Shown here: positions 25,259-35,880 of the stretch, piece after piece | Layout: each line of letters starts with the position of its first letter | Position numbering within the stretch: the stretch's first letter is position 1 | Assembly (NCBI GenBank): GCA_018398815.1 | Contig: CM031595.1 | Span: 45,895,427 to 45,959,426, forward strand | DNA length: 64,000 bases | Reading direction: 5' to 3' | Origin: Conus ventricosus | Lineage: Eukaryota; Mollusca; Gastropoda; Neogastropoda; Conidae | Notes under the pieces: model-generated | Database searches by the model: none | What the model was told of the DNA's origin: nothing | The model's input: the letters and a program-made list of their open reading frames with translations, nothing else | Translations under genes and position numbers: made by a program

Positions 25259-26190
25259 CTGATGTTTGCTGACGATTGCCTCCTTTACCGCCAGATCAAC
25301 TCCCTACAAGGCCATATTCAGCTTCAAGGAGACCTCAACCAACTCGAAACCTGGGCCACTGACTGGGGTATGAAGTTTAACCCCAGCAAGTGTTACACCC
25401 TTAGTATACGGCTGTCTACCAGCTACATTTACTCCCTATGTAACACCCCCTTCAGTATGTCCTCACAAACCCCTACCTTGGTATCCAGCTCTCTGATGAC
25501 CTGAAATGGAGCACCCACATTGCCCACACCTGCCAGAAAGCACACATCACCCTTGGTTTTCTCAGGAGAAACCTGCGCTTCTGCCCCCTGCAATGCAAGA
25601 AGAATGCCTATCTATCTCTCATCAGACCAGCCCTTGAGTATGGCTCCATCATTTGGAGTCCTTACCTCAAACAAGACATCGACAAACTCGAAAGAGTGCA
25701 GCGCCTATCCGCCCGGTTCATAACGGGCGATTACAATTCCAGAACACCCGGCTCCATCGCCAAGATGCTTCACACTCGAACAGCGCAGACGTGATCTACG
25801 CCTCATCTTCCTCTACAAGATTGGTACCGGCCATACCATCTGCTGAATATTTAATTCCACATAAACCAGGACGACACATAAGGCCACGAACATCTGGCAA
25901 TTACTATACCACCAGTTCGATCTCCGACTGTATTAGAAACAACACAAGAACATTCCAAGTCAGCAGATGCCAGACAGAGCAGTTCAAACAGTCATTTTTT
26001 GTTAGTGCAGTAAGAGACTGGAACCACCTTGAAGAAATATTGTTATGGCACCATCCATAGAAACTTTGAAAAGGCTGCACCACAACAGCAAACTATCTAG
26101 ACTGCGCACACCCCCAACCCGTCGCGATAATGCCCCAAGATGTGGCCACAGCGACGTAACGACCAGATCCAGATCCAGACACACACACAC
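25259..26190 (+). mobile_element. 5'-truncated LINE fragment starting at the RT FADD motif
   Basis: Plus-strand frames encode the C-terminal half of a jockey/CR1-like non-LTR reverse transcriptase. The catalytic FADDCLLYR lies at the very first codons (about 25264), then FNPSKC, then in another frame NPYLGIQLSDDLKWSTHI, KAHITLGFLRRNL, IRPALEYGSIIWSP and RVQRLSARFITGDY. A third frame carries the tail PRTSGNYYTT and FFVSAVRDWNHLEE. Frame changes near 25445 and 25790 and internal stops make it non-functional. The 3' flank ends in a CCAGAT-type repeat at about 26162-26180, a typical LINE tail. The RT fingers and endonuclease are absent, replaced by the CA microsatellite. Confidence 0.88.
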
Positions 26191-26420
26191 AGATGGAGAC
26201 ATACCCGAAGAATAATTATGACGTAACTTCGGTCCATCTGAACCTTCGCCGTCCGTCGCCGAAAACGGTCAGCGCCATGTGTCGTGCGTCTCCAGCGACC
26301 CCTGCCTTCTGTACAAGAATAGAGCCTCGTCGTACGCCATGGGTCTTCTTCTTCTTCTTCTTCCTAAAAAACTGGTTCACTCAAAAACGAGTAGGTCACC
26401 AGCGCGCATATTAAAAAGTA
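26191..26420. other. Short unique stretch between two LINE remnants
   Basis: It contains a (TTC)n run at about 26344-26370. No gene is seen. Confidence 0.5.
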
Positions 26421-26424
26421 AAAT

Positions 26425-28640
26425 AAAATAACATAAAACAGTGCGACTCAGACTGTTGGCCCCTGGAGCAAATTTGGCAACAAGGGGTCGCACTCGTTAT
26501 TCAAGAAGTTAAAAAATGGCTAAACTCAGGCCCAGGCAATAGTAAAACATCTGGGGAAGTAAAAATAGAAACTCATCAATATGCAGATCTCAAAACTGTC
26601 GAATGTCCTCTAAATGAGATTGCATTAGTGGCAATCTTGATGGCACCCGCAGTGAGTTCCACAGCCGTACAGAACTGGGATAAAAAGAATGTAAGTGGCT
26701 GTCAATATTTGATGCAGGTATGGTATAACATTGACCGCCACTCCTGGTACTACTTTTATTCAATACTAGTTGTTCCATTGGAATATCAATTACTTTAGCT
26801 CTGCCTTTGAAAAAGATGTTAAGTTTGATAAAAGCTCTTCTCTCTTCTAAGGGTTTCCATTCTAATTTCCTCATGTTCTTCCTAGTATTCCCATTTTCTC
26901 TGATGTGGTTCCATGTTACGAACCGTGCTGCTCTCTTCTGAATCTTTTCGAGGTTATCAATATCCTTTAGATGGTAAGGATCCCAAACTGAGCAACCATA
27001 TTCCAGTACTGGTCTAACCAGTGTTTTGTAGCAGTCGTCTTTAACCTTTTGGGGGCAGTCATTGATATTCCTGTATAAGAAAGCTAAGATGTTATTTGCT
27101 TTCTTACATACTAAATTGTAATGTTCTCTCCATTTGAGACGACTATCTATAATCACACCTAAATATTTTGCAGCATTAGTTTCTTTAAGAATAGTATTAT
27201 GAATAGAATAATCTGATCTAATTGGTGAGCGTTTGTTACATATACGCAACACTTGGCACTTTTGTGGATGAAATTCCATTTTCCAAGTACTTTCCCACTC
27301 TTGTAAAGCGTTTAGATCTTCTTGTAGAATGCGTGTATCATTCTTGCTTCTAATTGTTCTATATACTAAACTGTCATCTGCAAAAAAGCCTTATAGTAGT
27401 TCCAGGAGAGAGATTTCTACTTATGTCATTTATATAAATTAAGAAAAACAAGGGCCCCAGAACAGTTCCCTGTGGTACACCTGACAAGACTGGTTTACAA
27501 TGGGATGACGACCCTTCCACAACAACTTTCTGCGTTCTCCCAACGAGGAATGATCTAGCCCATTTTAGCAAAGAACCGCCAATGCCAATGTGTTCTAATT
27601 TAAGCAGCAGGCCCTCATGGTCAACCTTATCAAAGGCTTTAGAAAAGTCTAATAAAATTGCATCTATTTGCTGTCTGTTGTTAAGACAGTTATTAAAATC
27701 ATTGAGAGTTGTTATAAGTTGAGTCTCACAACTCCTTCGCTGTCTAAAACCATGCTGGGCGTTATTTAAGAAGTCATATTTGTCAAGATGGTCCATTATG
27801 CTACTATATATTATGTGTTCAAGTAGTTTAGCTGATATGGATGTAAGAGATACTGGTCTATAGTTCTCTGCTTTTGTTTTGTCACCCTTTTTGAATAAGG
27901 GAACAATGCTCGCATCTCGGCACTCATCAGGTATTACTCCTTGATCCAGTGAAGCTTGGTAAAGTAATTGGTATACCTCACTCAATTCATTGGCACATAA
28001 TTTTAAGAGCTTGCCAGGAACGCCATCGGGACCAGTAGCTTTGTTTTCATTGATGTTGGTCAGTAACTTAAATACTCCTGCTTTGTTTACTTTGATGTTA
28101 TGCATTTCAGGGAGTTTATCATCATCTTTTAGTCTAACGTTAATTAAAAGGTTTGGGATTTGAGAAAACTGAACAAAACTGCTTGTTTAGTAAGTTTGCT
28201 TTCCCTTCAGGGTCCTGTATTAGGTTATTCTGGTTGTTTCTCAGGTCTGGAATCCCAATGTTGTCCTGTCTCTTACTCCTTATGTAAGACCATAATTTCT
28301 TGTTTTGATGATCACCTTCTGAAATCATTGAATTAACATAATTGGAGTGAGCAAGCCTACATTCTCTCTGACACCTTCTCTTAATATGTTTATACCTAAC
28401 CAGTAATCTTTCTGAATTAGGATGTAGTTTCAATTTCTTAAAGAAACGATGTTTCCTTCTCAACAAACGTTTAGTTTTTGTAGTAATCCATGGCGGGTGG
28501 TTCTTGCTTGAAGTCTCCTGGCTCCCATGCTGTTTCTGAAGGACCAAAGCCTTGCCATTCGTCCTGGGTCCTCCTGTGACCCATACCTTCACCGAGGGAA
28601 TAAAGCCTTGCTGTGGTTTGGCTTTACTCACGCTTTTCGT
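26425..28640 (-). mobile_element. LINE remnant, jockey/CR1-like RT, 5'-truncated and frameshifted
   Basis: Read on the minus strand, 28631-28140 encodes the basic linker before the RT (HPPWITTKTKRLLRRKHRFF). 28105-27374 encodes RT fingers and palm, with [62 protein letters not shown] and [20 protein letters not shown]. 27279-26590 encodes thumb and tail, with FHPQKCQVL, AKYLGVIIDS, VRPVLEYGCSVWDP and KIQKRAARFVTWNH. Two frame changes separate the pieces. One lies near 28105-28180. The other lies at 27385-27395, where a run of six T replaces the expected five just before the catalytic ADD. The endonuclease is absent. Between 26590 and about 26425 lies a non-coding 3' region with a T/A-rich end. 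It is a recently active but dead copy by appearance. Confidence 0.9.
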
Positions 28641-28745
28641 GAAGAACTACAGCCTTACCATTCGTCGTGGTGGGTCACCTGTAGCCCATACTTTTACTGA
28701 GGGAATAAAGCCTTTGCTGTGGTTTTGCTTTTTGCTTACTCTTTC
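28540..28745. repeat. Imperfect tandem duplication, unit about 103 bp
   Basis: The phrase CCATTCGTC starts at 28555 and again at 28658. Both copies continue through a CCCATAC...GAGGGAATAAAGCC segment and a TGCTGTGGTTT segment. It sits directly at the 5' truncation point of the adjacent LINE remnant. Confidence 0.85.
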
Positions 28746-28960
28746 GTTTATCAACAAAAAACTTTATTTTTTGGTACAGATGCGGACAATGGTTTATTGA
28801 CAAAATCAACACTTTTTTGGGGATATAGCTTAAAATTTTTGGATATAGCTTAAAAATGGACTCAGTTTTCAAGTGAAAATCACGACTGTTGGACATTTGA
28901 TTCGGACGACCTTCGGCGAAAGTTAGAGTCCTCTTGGGTCCGGATTCATGATAATCCGAT
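28746..28960. other. Short unique stretch
   Basis: It holds a 15-base direct repeat GGATATAGCTTAAAA near 28819 and 28840. Nothing else is recognised. Confidence 0.5.
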
Positions 28961-29340
28961 CCGACTTGGATCCCGACAGCTCCTCATGAAGAGACAGCGA
29001 CACTGAAGGCGTATTTCCGGTCTGCTCGTGCGAAGTTGTCTGGTTCCAAGTCAACAATCATCTCAAGGAGAGCGACACTAAGAGCGTACTTATTATCTGT
29101 CCGAGCGAAGCAAGTTGTCTGGCTCCAAGTTACCAATGAACTCGAAGATGGCGACAATAGGGGCGTATTTACTACAAGCTCGTGCGATGTTGTCCCGCTC
29201 TAAGTCCCTGATCGACTCAAATTCAAAAGTAGCGACACTAAGGGCGTATATACTACCCAGGTGGTCGTGCGAAATTGTCAGGCTCTTAAGTCCCCCTGTC
29301 AACTCAGTGATAGCGACACTCAAGGCCGTTCTTAACTGAA
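28960..29340. repeat. Diverged minisatellite, about 75-81 bp unit, five copies
   Basis: AGCGACACT or a one-base variant recurs at about 28996, 29071, 29150, 29231 and 29312. Each copy also carries a GCGAAGTTGTC-like segment followed by GGCTC and AAGTC. The copies differ by substitutions and small indels, so this array is older than the related block at 30139. Confidence 0.85.
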
Positions 29341-30138
29341 CGAACTTTCAGACCGCGACTCAAGTTCATCTGGTTTGAAATCGCTCAGTATGTTCCACAA
29401 ATAAGTGCTTGAATTCGCACAAAGGGAAGTAACCATATGAAAACTTTCCTATAAGGGGAATCAGCCTGTGAGAACTCTCCTGTGATGGAAATCAGTTGGT
29501 GGTTGTTTGCCAAAAATTTGCATTTTCAATACGTAAATAAACATTTCGAGTGGGAAATGTCGTAATATTTAAGTTCACACAATGCTTTGGAAATAAATTG
29601 GTGCAGTTTCGGACAAGGAGCTCGCTAAAATCGATTTTACATCCTATTCACAACAATTTCAAATTCAATAAGCCTGAATATGTATCTCAATGGGGTACAA
29701 GCGAGCTGTATTGCAGGTTGTGTTCCTTCCCTTGTGAAAAGACTGTTCACAAACTCACATTAAGAATCAATTCCTAGTTCGTTGTTAACTCTGCGAACTA
29801 AACCGGGGATCATGGGCTTCAGTTAAGAGAGACTATGGCTCGTTGTCACTTTGCGACCTAGGTCCGTGAAACCATGATTCGTTCACTTCACCCCCAGGCC
29901 GCTGCTGACAAATACACTTATCAGTGAGAGACTGTGGTATTCACGTGGAGGGATGGGGAATGCGGATTGAGTTACTGAGTACCGCTGTCTGTCTCGTCAT
30001 GTTTCAGATGGGAGGCTGTTGGTTCATTCATGTGAAGCAAAACACCTTTATAATGTGTATAAAGTGTAGTTACTCTCATTCTAATCTATGCATACCAATA
30101 TGCATTCAGTGAAATTCAGCAGGAATATTATAGACTGC
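29341..30138. other. Unique DNA between two minisatellite blocks
   Basis: No gene is recognised. Segments around 29770-29880 contain repeated CTCGTTGT and TGCGAAC-like words that may be further decayed units of the flanking minisatellite. Confidence 0.45.
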
Positions 30139-30445
30139 CGGAGCGAAGTTGTCGGGCTCCCAGTCCCCTAAGGACTCAACAGCAATACTGGCTCTCGTGC
30201 AGAGAACGTGGAGTCGGAGCGAAGTTGTCGGGCTCCCAGTCCCCTAAGGACTCAACAGCAATACTGGCTCTCGTGCAGAGAACGTGGAGTCGGAGCGAAG
30301 TTGTCGGGCTCCCAGTCCCCTAAGGACTCAACAGCAATACTGGCTCTCGTGCAGAGAACGTGGAGTCGGAGCGAAGTTGTTGAGCTCCCAGTCCCCTAAG
30401 GACTCAACAGCAATACTGGCTCTCGGACAGAGAACGTGGAGTCGC
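30139..30445. repeat. 76-bp minisatellite, four near-identical copies
   Basis: GAGCGAAGTTGTCGGGCTCC begins at 30141, 30217 and 30293, with a slightly changed copy at 30369. The spacing is exactly 76 bases. Each unit contains a small hairpin, GGAGC paired with GCTCC. The unit shares the GCGAAGTTGTC...GGCTC...AGTC core with the diverged array at 28960-29340. Confidence 0.95.
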
Positions 30446-30660
30446 CCACCTGTTGAGGTCTGAAGGTGGAAAGATGGTCCAAAAGGTAACGCTAGGAATC
30501 CCAGGTCAATGGTTCGAATCTGTATGGGGCTTTTTTTCCTTCTCCTTATCCTGTCCACACTGGACCTTAAATGGTGATCTGAGTGTGAGTCTTTAGAAAA
30601 GAGACGATAAGCAGAGGTCCCGTGTGCAACTTAATAGACTGGTTTGAAATATGAGATTTC
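30446..30660 (+). mobile_element. tRNA-derived SINE with conserved central segment
   Basis: A Pol III A-box-like TGGTCCAAAAGG lies at 30475-30486 and a B-box GGTTCGAATC at 30511-30520, 36 bases apart. Downstream, 30564-30636 contains GAGACGATAAGCAGAGGTCC and CGTGTGCAA. From memory, this phrase is shared by many invertebrate SINEs with a conserved central domain; I do not name the domain class. The tRNA part cannot fold into a full cloverleaf by eye, so this is a SINE rather than a tRNA gene. Confidence 0.7.
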
Positions 30661-31400
30661 TAGTTGGTTTAAAAGTGGTAAGCATTTTCGGTTAATTTAT
30701 GCTGCATATCATTTCCTAAAGGATATGGTGTGCTAAATTCATTTATCAAATTTGCCAACTGATATCTCGCTTCTTTTCCAAGATATAATTAGTTATTCAA
30801 AATGGCCGCCTTGCAGAAAAGGAAACTCCTTCAGGCATTAGTGGACACAAACTTAAGTGTTAATTTCAGAAAATTCTGAATAAAGCCTTGAAAGAAAACA
30901 TAATAAACATTTCAAACTTGTATTTCTCTTCATAATTGTAACGATTGGATCATCTTTCTATCAAAATGTACCCCCGACCCGTCCCCGCACAAAGAAATGA
31001 AAAAATGGAAATTAACATCTATACCTTTTAGTTTTGATTTGAAATTCTCTGTAAAAGGGAATGCAAAAACAGTCAAATTTGAGTTATGAATCTGAATGAT
31101 AATTACAGAATGACCAAATTAAACAACAAAAGAATCAAAGAAAAAGAAGGTGGTGAATACAAAGAATGCGCCCAATTCATTTGAAGACAGATTCAAATTC
31201 CTGCTATACTTTTTAATCTGTCAATTATCTTGCACAAATGTACTGTCTCCTGTGTCAGTTTGCTAAATCCAATAAAATCTCTTGATAAAGCAAACACCGT
31301 CAGCAACGTTAAATTCATGGAACAGAGGCCTAACTATTCACGTAGTTTCGCTTTAGCGTACATGTAAATGAAAACGGAACAATGCCTGCTGATAACAAGA
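30661..31400. other. AT-rich intergenic DNA, no gene recognised
   Basis: AT-leaning sequence with ATGGCCGCC at 30805-30813 and scattered AATAAA-like words. It lies downstream of the minus-strand decayed gene and may hold that gene's old 3' region. Confidence 0.45.
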
Positions 31401-31425
31401 GACTATGCTCTTTCAGTTCATGCTT

Positions 31426-34166
31426 TCAATTATTGTTCTTTCTGCAGACAGAGTCACCAGTGCTGCAATTGCATGCACTAGTACATTGCAGTTTATGCTT
31501 TCTGCACTGGCAATTACTCCTTTGACACTGTGTTTTGCAACTGCAGCTAATGAGATAAACGTAGGTTTCAGGCACTGCTGGAAGAGACGTCAGAATAGGT
31601 GCAAATGCGCTATCATTGATGGTCCATCCCATGGTCTCTGGTTTGGGCAGCACTGGACGTTGTTTGTCAGCTTGGTTCCAGACAAGTGCCTGGTAATGTG
31701 CTCGCATGATATGGAACGACAGGGCATCATGTGTTGGTGGCAAGGTTTCCACGGGCTTGGCTTGAGCAAACAGAACTGACCTTGCATCGTCTACAGAAGC
31801 AGTGTCCATTTTGTACACTTTACAGATGAAGGCCTCTGCATCAGCACACGCTTGGTGAGACAGTTCACCTCTTCCAAGTGTTGCAAGGAGGTCATAATGC
31901 TCCTTGAAGACTTTCAAGCAAGATTTCTTGGTATGGCCAGCCAGGAACGATGTCGTATCACTTCCAGTAAGTGAATGAAATGCCGGTAAGGCACTCAGGA
32001 AACTGTTGTCAGAGGGAAGTTGATCTACAATAGTGTGGATTGGAATGTACTTTCTGTTCTTTGACTTTCCCGCTTTCATCCATACTTTTGAGCATGGCAT
32101 TTTGTTGAAGTGGGCAAGAAGGACCAGCACATCCGCATCTTCTGCAGCAACAACAACGCTTGAAGTTTGGCTCTCTACACAGTGAAGAATAATCCGAGTG
32201 TCCGCCTCCTCGTGTTTGGCTTCTAATTCTTCAGTGTTTACATCAGGAGCTGAGGACTCAACCTGCTCTTCATCACAGAAGCCACCAGAAATGACCCTGG
32301 TCTTGTTTTTAGGTGCCTGAAGGATCAGTTGGCGAGACAAGAAATTGGCCAGGTCAGCTTTGTTCTCTGTAAGGGCAATGAAGTTTTCCCACTTTAGTGG
32401 TAGAGGGACTTCTCTGCTTTGGACCTCTCTTCTCACGGACACTGCATGTCTGCCTCGTTTGTGTCTGGTGCCAACCTTGATGGACATTTCATGGTACCTG
32501 TCAAACACAACATCAATTCGAGTGAAGACAGCACCACTTTGAAGAACAGATTTAACAAATGTGTCAGCTAGGTCACCAAAGGTCTTGGCGTTTGGTGGCT
32601 TTCCAGTTGCAATCACAAGTGCTTGGCCATGAATGATGAGTGTTGGTTTTTCTCCAAGGTCAGCAGGTTGAAGGTTTGGAGGGCAAGGTGTGTCACCAAT
32701 CAAAGCATCTGCTAAAAGGGATTTCTGACCAGAACTGAGATTGACAGTCATTTCTGCTATAGCAGCTGGGCAGGAAGAAGCTCGTGCTGTAGTATGTCTT
32801 GCAGATTGACGTCTCTTCCAGCTCTGTATGATGTGACAAGTCGCTGCAGAAACTTTCTGTCGGCCTGGATGACTTTCTGTGCACTCGTCTTGGACTGCTT
32901 TTGCTCCAATTCGAACAGGGATGCAAATGTCAGGCATTTGTTCCTGAGCAAAGTGTCTCTGAACTGCACTTGTCGGTCGTTGCAGACAACAAGCCTTTCT
33001 TCAACGAATTTGATCAGCTGGCCTTGACCTCTTTCCCTCACTGTCAACAAATGTTCATCAGTGATGTTGCTGGGGATAACGTCCTTTGTTGCAAATTCTG
33101 CAAGTCTGTGGGTGCCTCGTCTGTGAAGAGCTTGAAGGTTTGCAAACTGTTCAGCAGCTTATTTTCATCCCTCAGATCAAGCCTTTGTCTTGCCGGGTTG
33201 CATTCATTGTGTGTGAAATTGTCATCTTGCCTCAGTCCAAAGGCACATTTCGTTTCACTGCTGATGTGAGATCTGAGGTTGTAGGAGAGGGCCCACCTGT
33301 TCAGCGCTGTAGTTGTTTTGGTGATGCCTACTATTCCACCACCCTTCTTCCCTGTGTTGTTGAGCCATTCCTGACTTTGGTCAAGGTCAGCTTGGTTGAA
33401 CTGTTGAGGTGACCTCATGACCACGAAGTTGCCCTTTTCAAACTCTGCCTCGACGTTCTCTGGCAACTGATTCATCTCACATAAGTAGATGGATCCCCAT
33501 TTGGCGTAGTTATGGTGGTTATACCACATGAAATAGGGCAAACATTTCGCCAAAAGCATGCAGATGTAGTTGCCAAAGGCCTCCTCTGTGTGCTCTGGTA
33601 AAAAGTAGGAGAATCTGGACCATCTGCATGTATGTCCACCAGAACTTGAAGTTGGGATTGTCATTGCTCGAGACAAATGCATCCATAGCCTTGCTGAAGT
33701 CTGGAGAAGCAAACAATTTCATCAGTCCATCTGTGCCATCAGTGGACAGTTCATCCTGTATCTCTCTTTCTAGATCTTGGTCTGTGTCTTTGATGAACAT
33801 CAAGAGCTTGGGAGCAAGCAATCGCCAAAGTGCTTGAAGTGTCAACTTGTGTCCTCTCATCCCCCGGGCATAGGACTTTCCAGACATCACCTGCTCTGCT
33901 GTTCCTGGACCAAAGATGCTACTTTCAACCCAAGCTTCCAGAAGACCTGAACCCTGTGCTGTCCAATAATCTGAAGTAAGTTCATAGCGGTATGAAGACC
34001 TCCTAATCTCACAATCAAAAAGTCTTGGTACTCTGGTTTGGCCCACTTGAGCTCCATCAGTCTCCAGAGTATGAAAATAGATATGACAATCTGATGTCTT
34101 AAACGATATCAATGCGGCGTTTGTTGGTGGTTTGTGGATAACATATTTATCAACAGTTAATACCAA
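31426..34166 (-). pseudogene. Decayed copy of an uncharacterised FEN1/PIN-like + CXC protein
   Basis: Four overlapping minus-strand frames are collinear pieces of one protein of about 880 residues: 34166 to about 33610, then to about 33110, then to about 32770, then to 31426. One-base-type frame changes join them. From memory, the middle part resembles uncharacterised multicopy proteins of cnidarians, molluscs and fish. The last 503-codon frame holds VVFDRY (residue 136 Asp), HEEADTR (243-246), AEDADVL (Asp 267 and 269) and TGSDTTS (Asp 327). This order and spacing mirror the acidic active-site motifs of FEN1/XPG-type PIN nucleases. The C-terminus, residues 465-491, has nine cysteines in the CxC...CxC pattern of tesmin/TSO1 CXC DNA-binding domains. 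The nuclease reading is inference. There are no introns in this copy, and repeats flank it. The frameshifts could be decay or sequencing error. Confidence 0.75.
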
Positions 34167-35530
34167 GCAGACATTTCAGTGTTAAAATCTGTTTTAATTG
34201 GTATAAATAGCTATTTGGGGAGGTTTAAAGCAGTATTGTTTACTTTTGGTTGACTCAGTTGTTGATGTTTTGGATAAAATGTACATGTTCATTTGGCATG
34301 GCGGCCATATTGTTTGAGCCATTACCATGAAGACTGGGGCAAGGTGGCGCTTGGCAAATTGTAGAAATGGATTCTGCATACCTTAAACCTTCAGAAAAAC
34401 ATGGTTGCCACAAATTAACCAAAAATGCCTACGAGTATTGGCTTTTCCGAAAAAAGACACGGAAAGAAGAAGAAAAAGAGGTTGAGGAGGAAAAAAGATT
34501 GCGGTGTTCAAGGTGGGAGGAAAGGTATATTAGGGAGGGAGGGGTGGAGGGAAGGGGTGGACCCTGGCAACGTTCTGTCAAAAAATTCACTTTGATAGAT
34601 AAAAATTGATACAGGCAGGAAAATAGTTTGGGTGACTCTTTACTATGGCAACGCGCTTGCTGCCCCTTCCCTTCATAATACCACACAAAACCGACCGCAC
34701 TCTCCCTCGAAACAAAACAAAACAAGCGAACCAAACCTATCAATGAAATTATTCCGACCTAGTTTACCATTTTCTTTATCAGGAAAAAAGAAAAGGCTGT
34801 TTTAAAAATGTGCCATTGACAAAACAAAGAAAGAAACAAAACAACAACAAAACGATAAACGAAAAGCAAACTGAAACAAACCTAACAACAACAACAACAA
34901 CAAAACGAAAAACGAAAAGCAAACTGAAACAAACCTAACAACAACAACAACAACAACAACAAAAGAAGGAAAGAAAGGAAAAAAGAGTAGAAGAAAAAAA
35001 TCCAAACAAACAAACAAGAAGCAACAGGAACAACGAATGAAACCGATGCAAATATCTAACCAGTAGCCGTAGAGCGGCGGTTTCAATCAAAGGTCGACAA
35101 CACAGATTGGAGCGGAGACTACGTGACATAGCTCCATCACAGACGTATAATGTATTATACTTTTCAACAACTACCCTGGGGACCAGAATAGAACAGCACA
35201 CTCTGACCGCGTCCTTCATTTTCATTCCACTAAATCATAACTCTAGATTCTAATTGTTGTAAGGTACTAGTGGTCAAATGACCCTCCGCAGGTAACAATA
35301 AGAGGCCAGTTTTGAAGAGGATGAGTCCAGTTGGGATTAACTTACGCACAGTTGTATTTGTGAAGAAAAAGTTTCAGTCAACTTTGCCCCCCCCCCCCCG
35401 CCCCCTCCTCCTCCTTTGTAAGGCCTATTGAAATTATTTGTCTCACTGTTCATTAACGCGTGCTGCCAATGTTGACTGGCTATCAAGTAACTTACGACAG
35501 CTGAATGTAACAGCTGTTGGAATGGACCGA
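34167..35530. other. Intergenic sequence with A-rich (AAC)n stretches, no gene recognised
   Basis: (CAA)n and AAAC repeats lie at about 34830-34970, with a 49-base unit (AAAACGA...AACAAACCTAACAACAAC) present twice. A poly-C of 13 lies at 35387-35399. The plus frame at 34367-34609 is Lys/Glu-rich low complexity and is not accepted as a gene. Confidence 0.5.
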
Positions 35531-35534
35531 AGAA

Positions 35535-35880
35535 AGTAGGGAGACAGGAACAGTATTTTTGTCTTTCGTTAGGCGGGGTTCCATAGCGCATGTTGAAAGC
35601 CTTCACCTTTTTCCTGTCCGTCTGATTGTCTCTGTCCTCCCCGTGCTCATGGGGCACGTAGCTGTTCACCAACACTCCACGTGTGATCGTGTCAAATTTT
35701 CAAGTTTGAAGCGCACAAGAGTGCGAGCAAAGCCTGTGTTCAGGCAGAAGGTCGAGCTCACCGAATGACGGGCCAAGAAGAAGCTGGCATATGTGGGCTA
35801 CATCACAGGGCAGTCCAGCCATTTGATTTCAACAATTCTCTTGCCCGCAAGAGGGCAGTTACCTGCGCGAGTGAACGGCA
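35535..35880. repeat. Dispersed repeat, copy 1 (second copy near 44065)
   Basis: The block from GAATGG at about 35519 through ACAGGAACAGTA, GTCTTTC, GTTCCAT and TTCACCTTT aligns by eye with 44052-44155. Further on, 35810-35880 contains GGGCAGTCCAG and CTCTTGCCCGCAAGAGGGCA, words that recur near 44651-44690 and 45140-45165. It looks like an old interspersed element of unknown class. Confidence 0.6.

Noticed and set aside
24706..25504. 190-codon plus frames over the CA block
   Set aside because: Only the last part is real protein homology, the LINE FADD segment. The rest is His-Thr repeat translation.
34367..34609. 80-codon plus frame upstream of the nuclease-CXC pseudogene
   Set aside because: Lys/Glu/Arg low complexity with no known domain; could be a chance frame in A/G-rich DNA.
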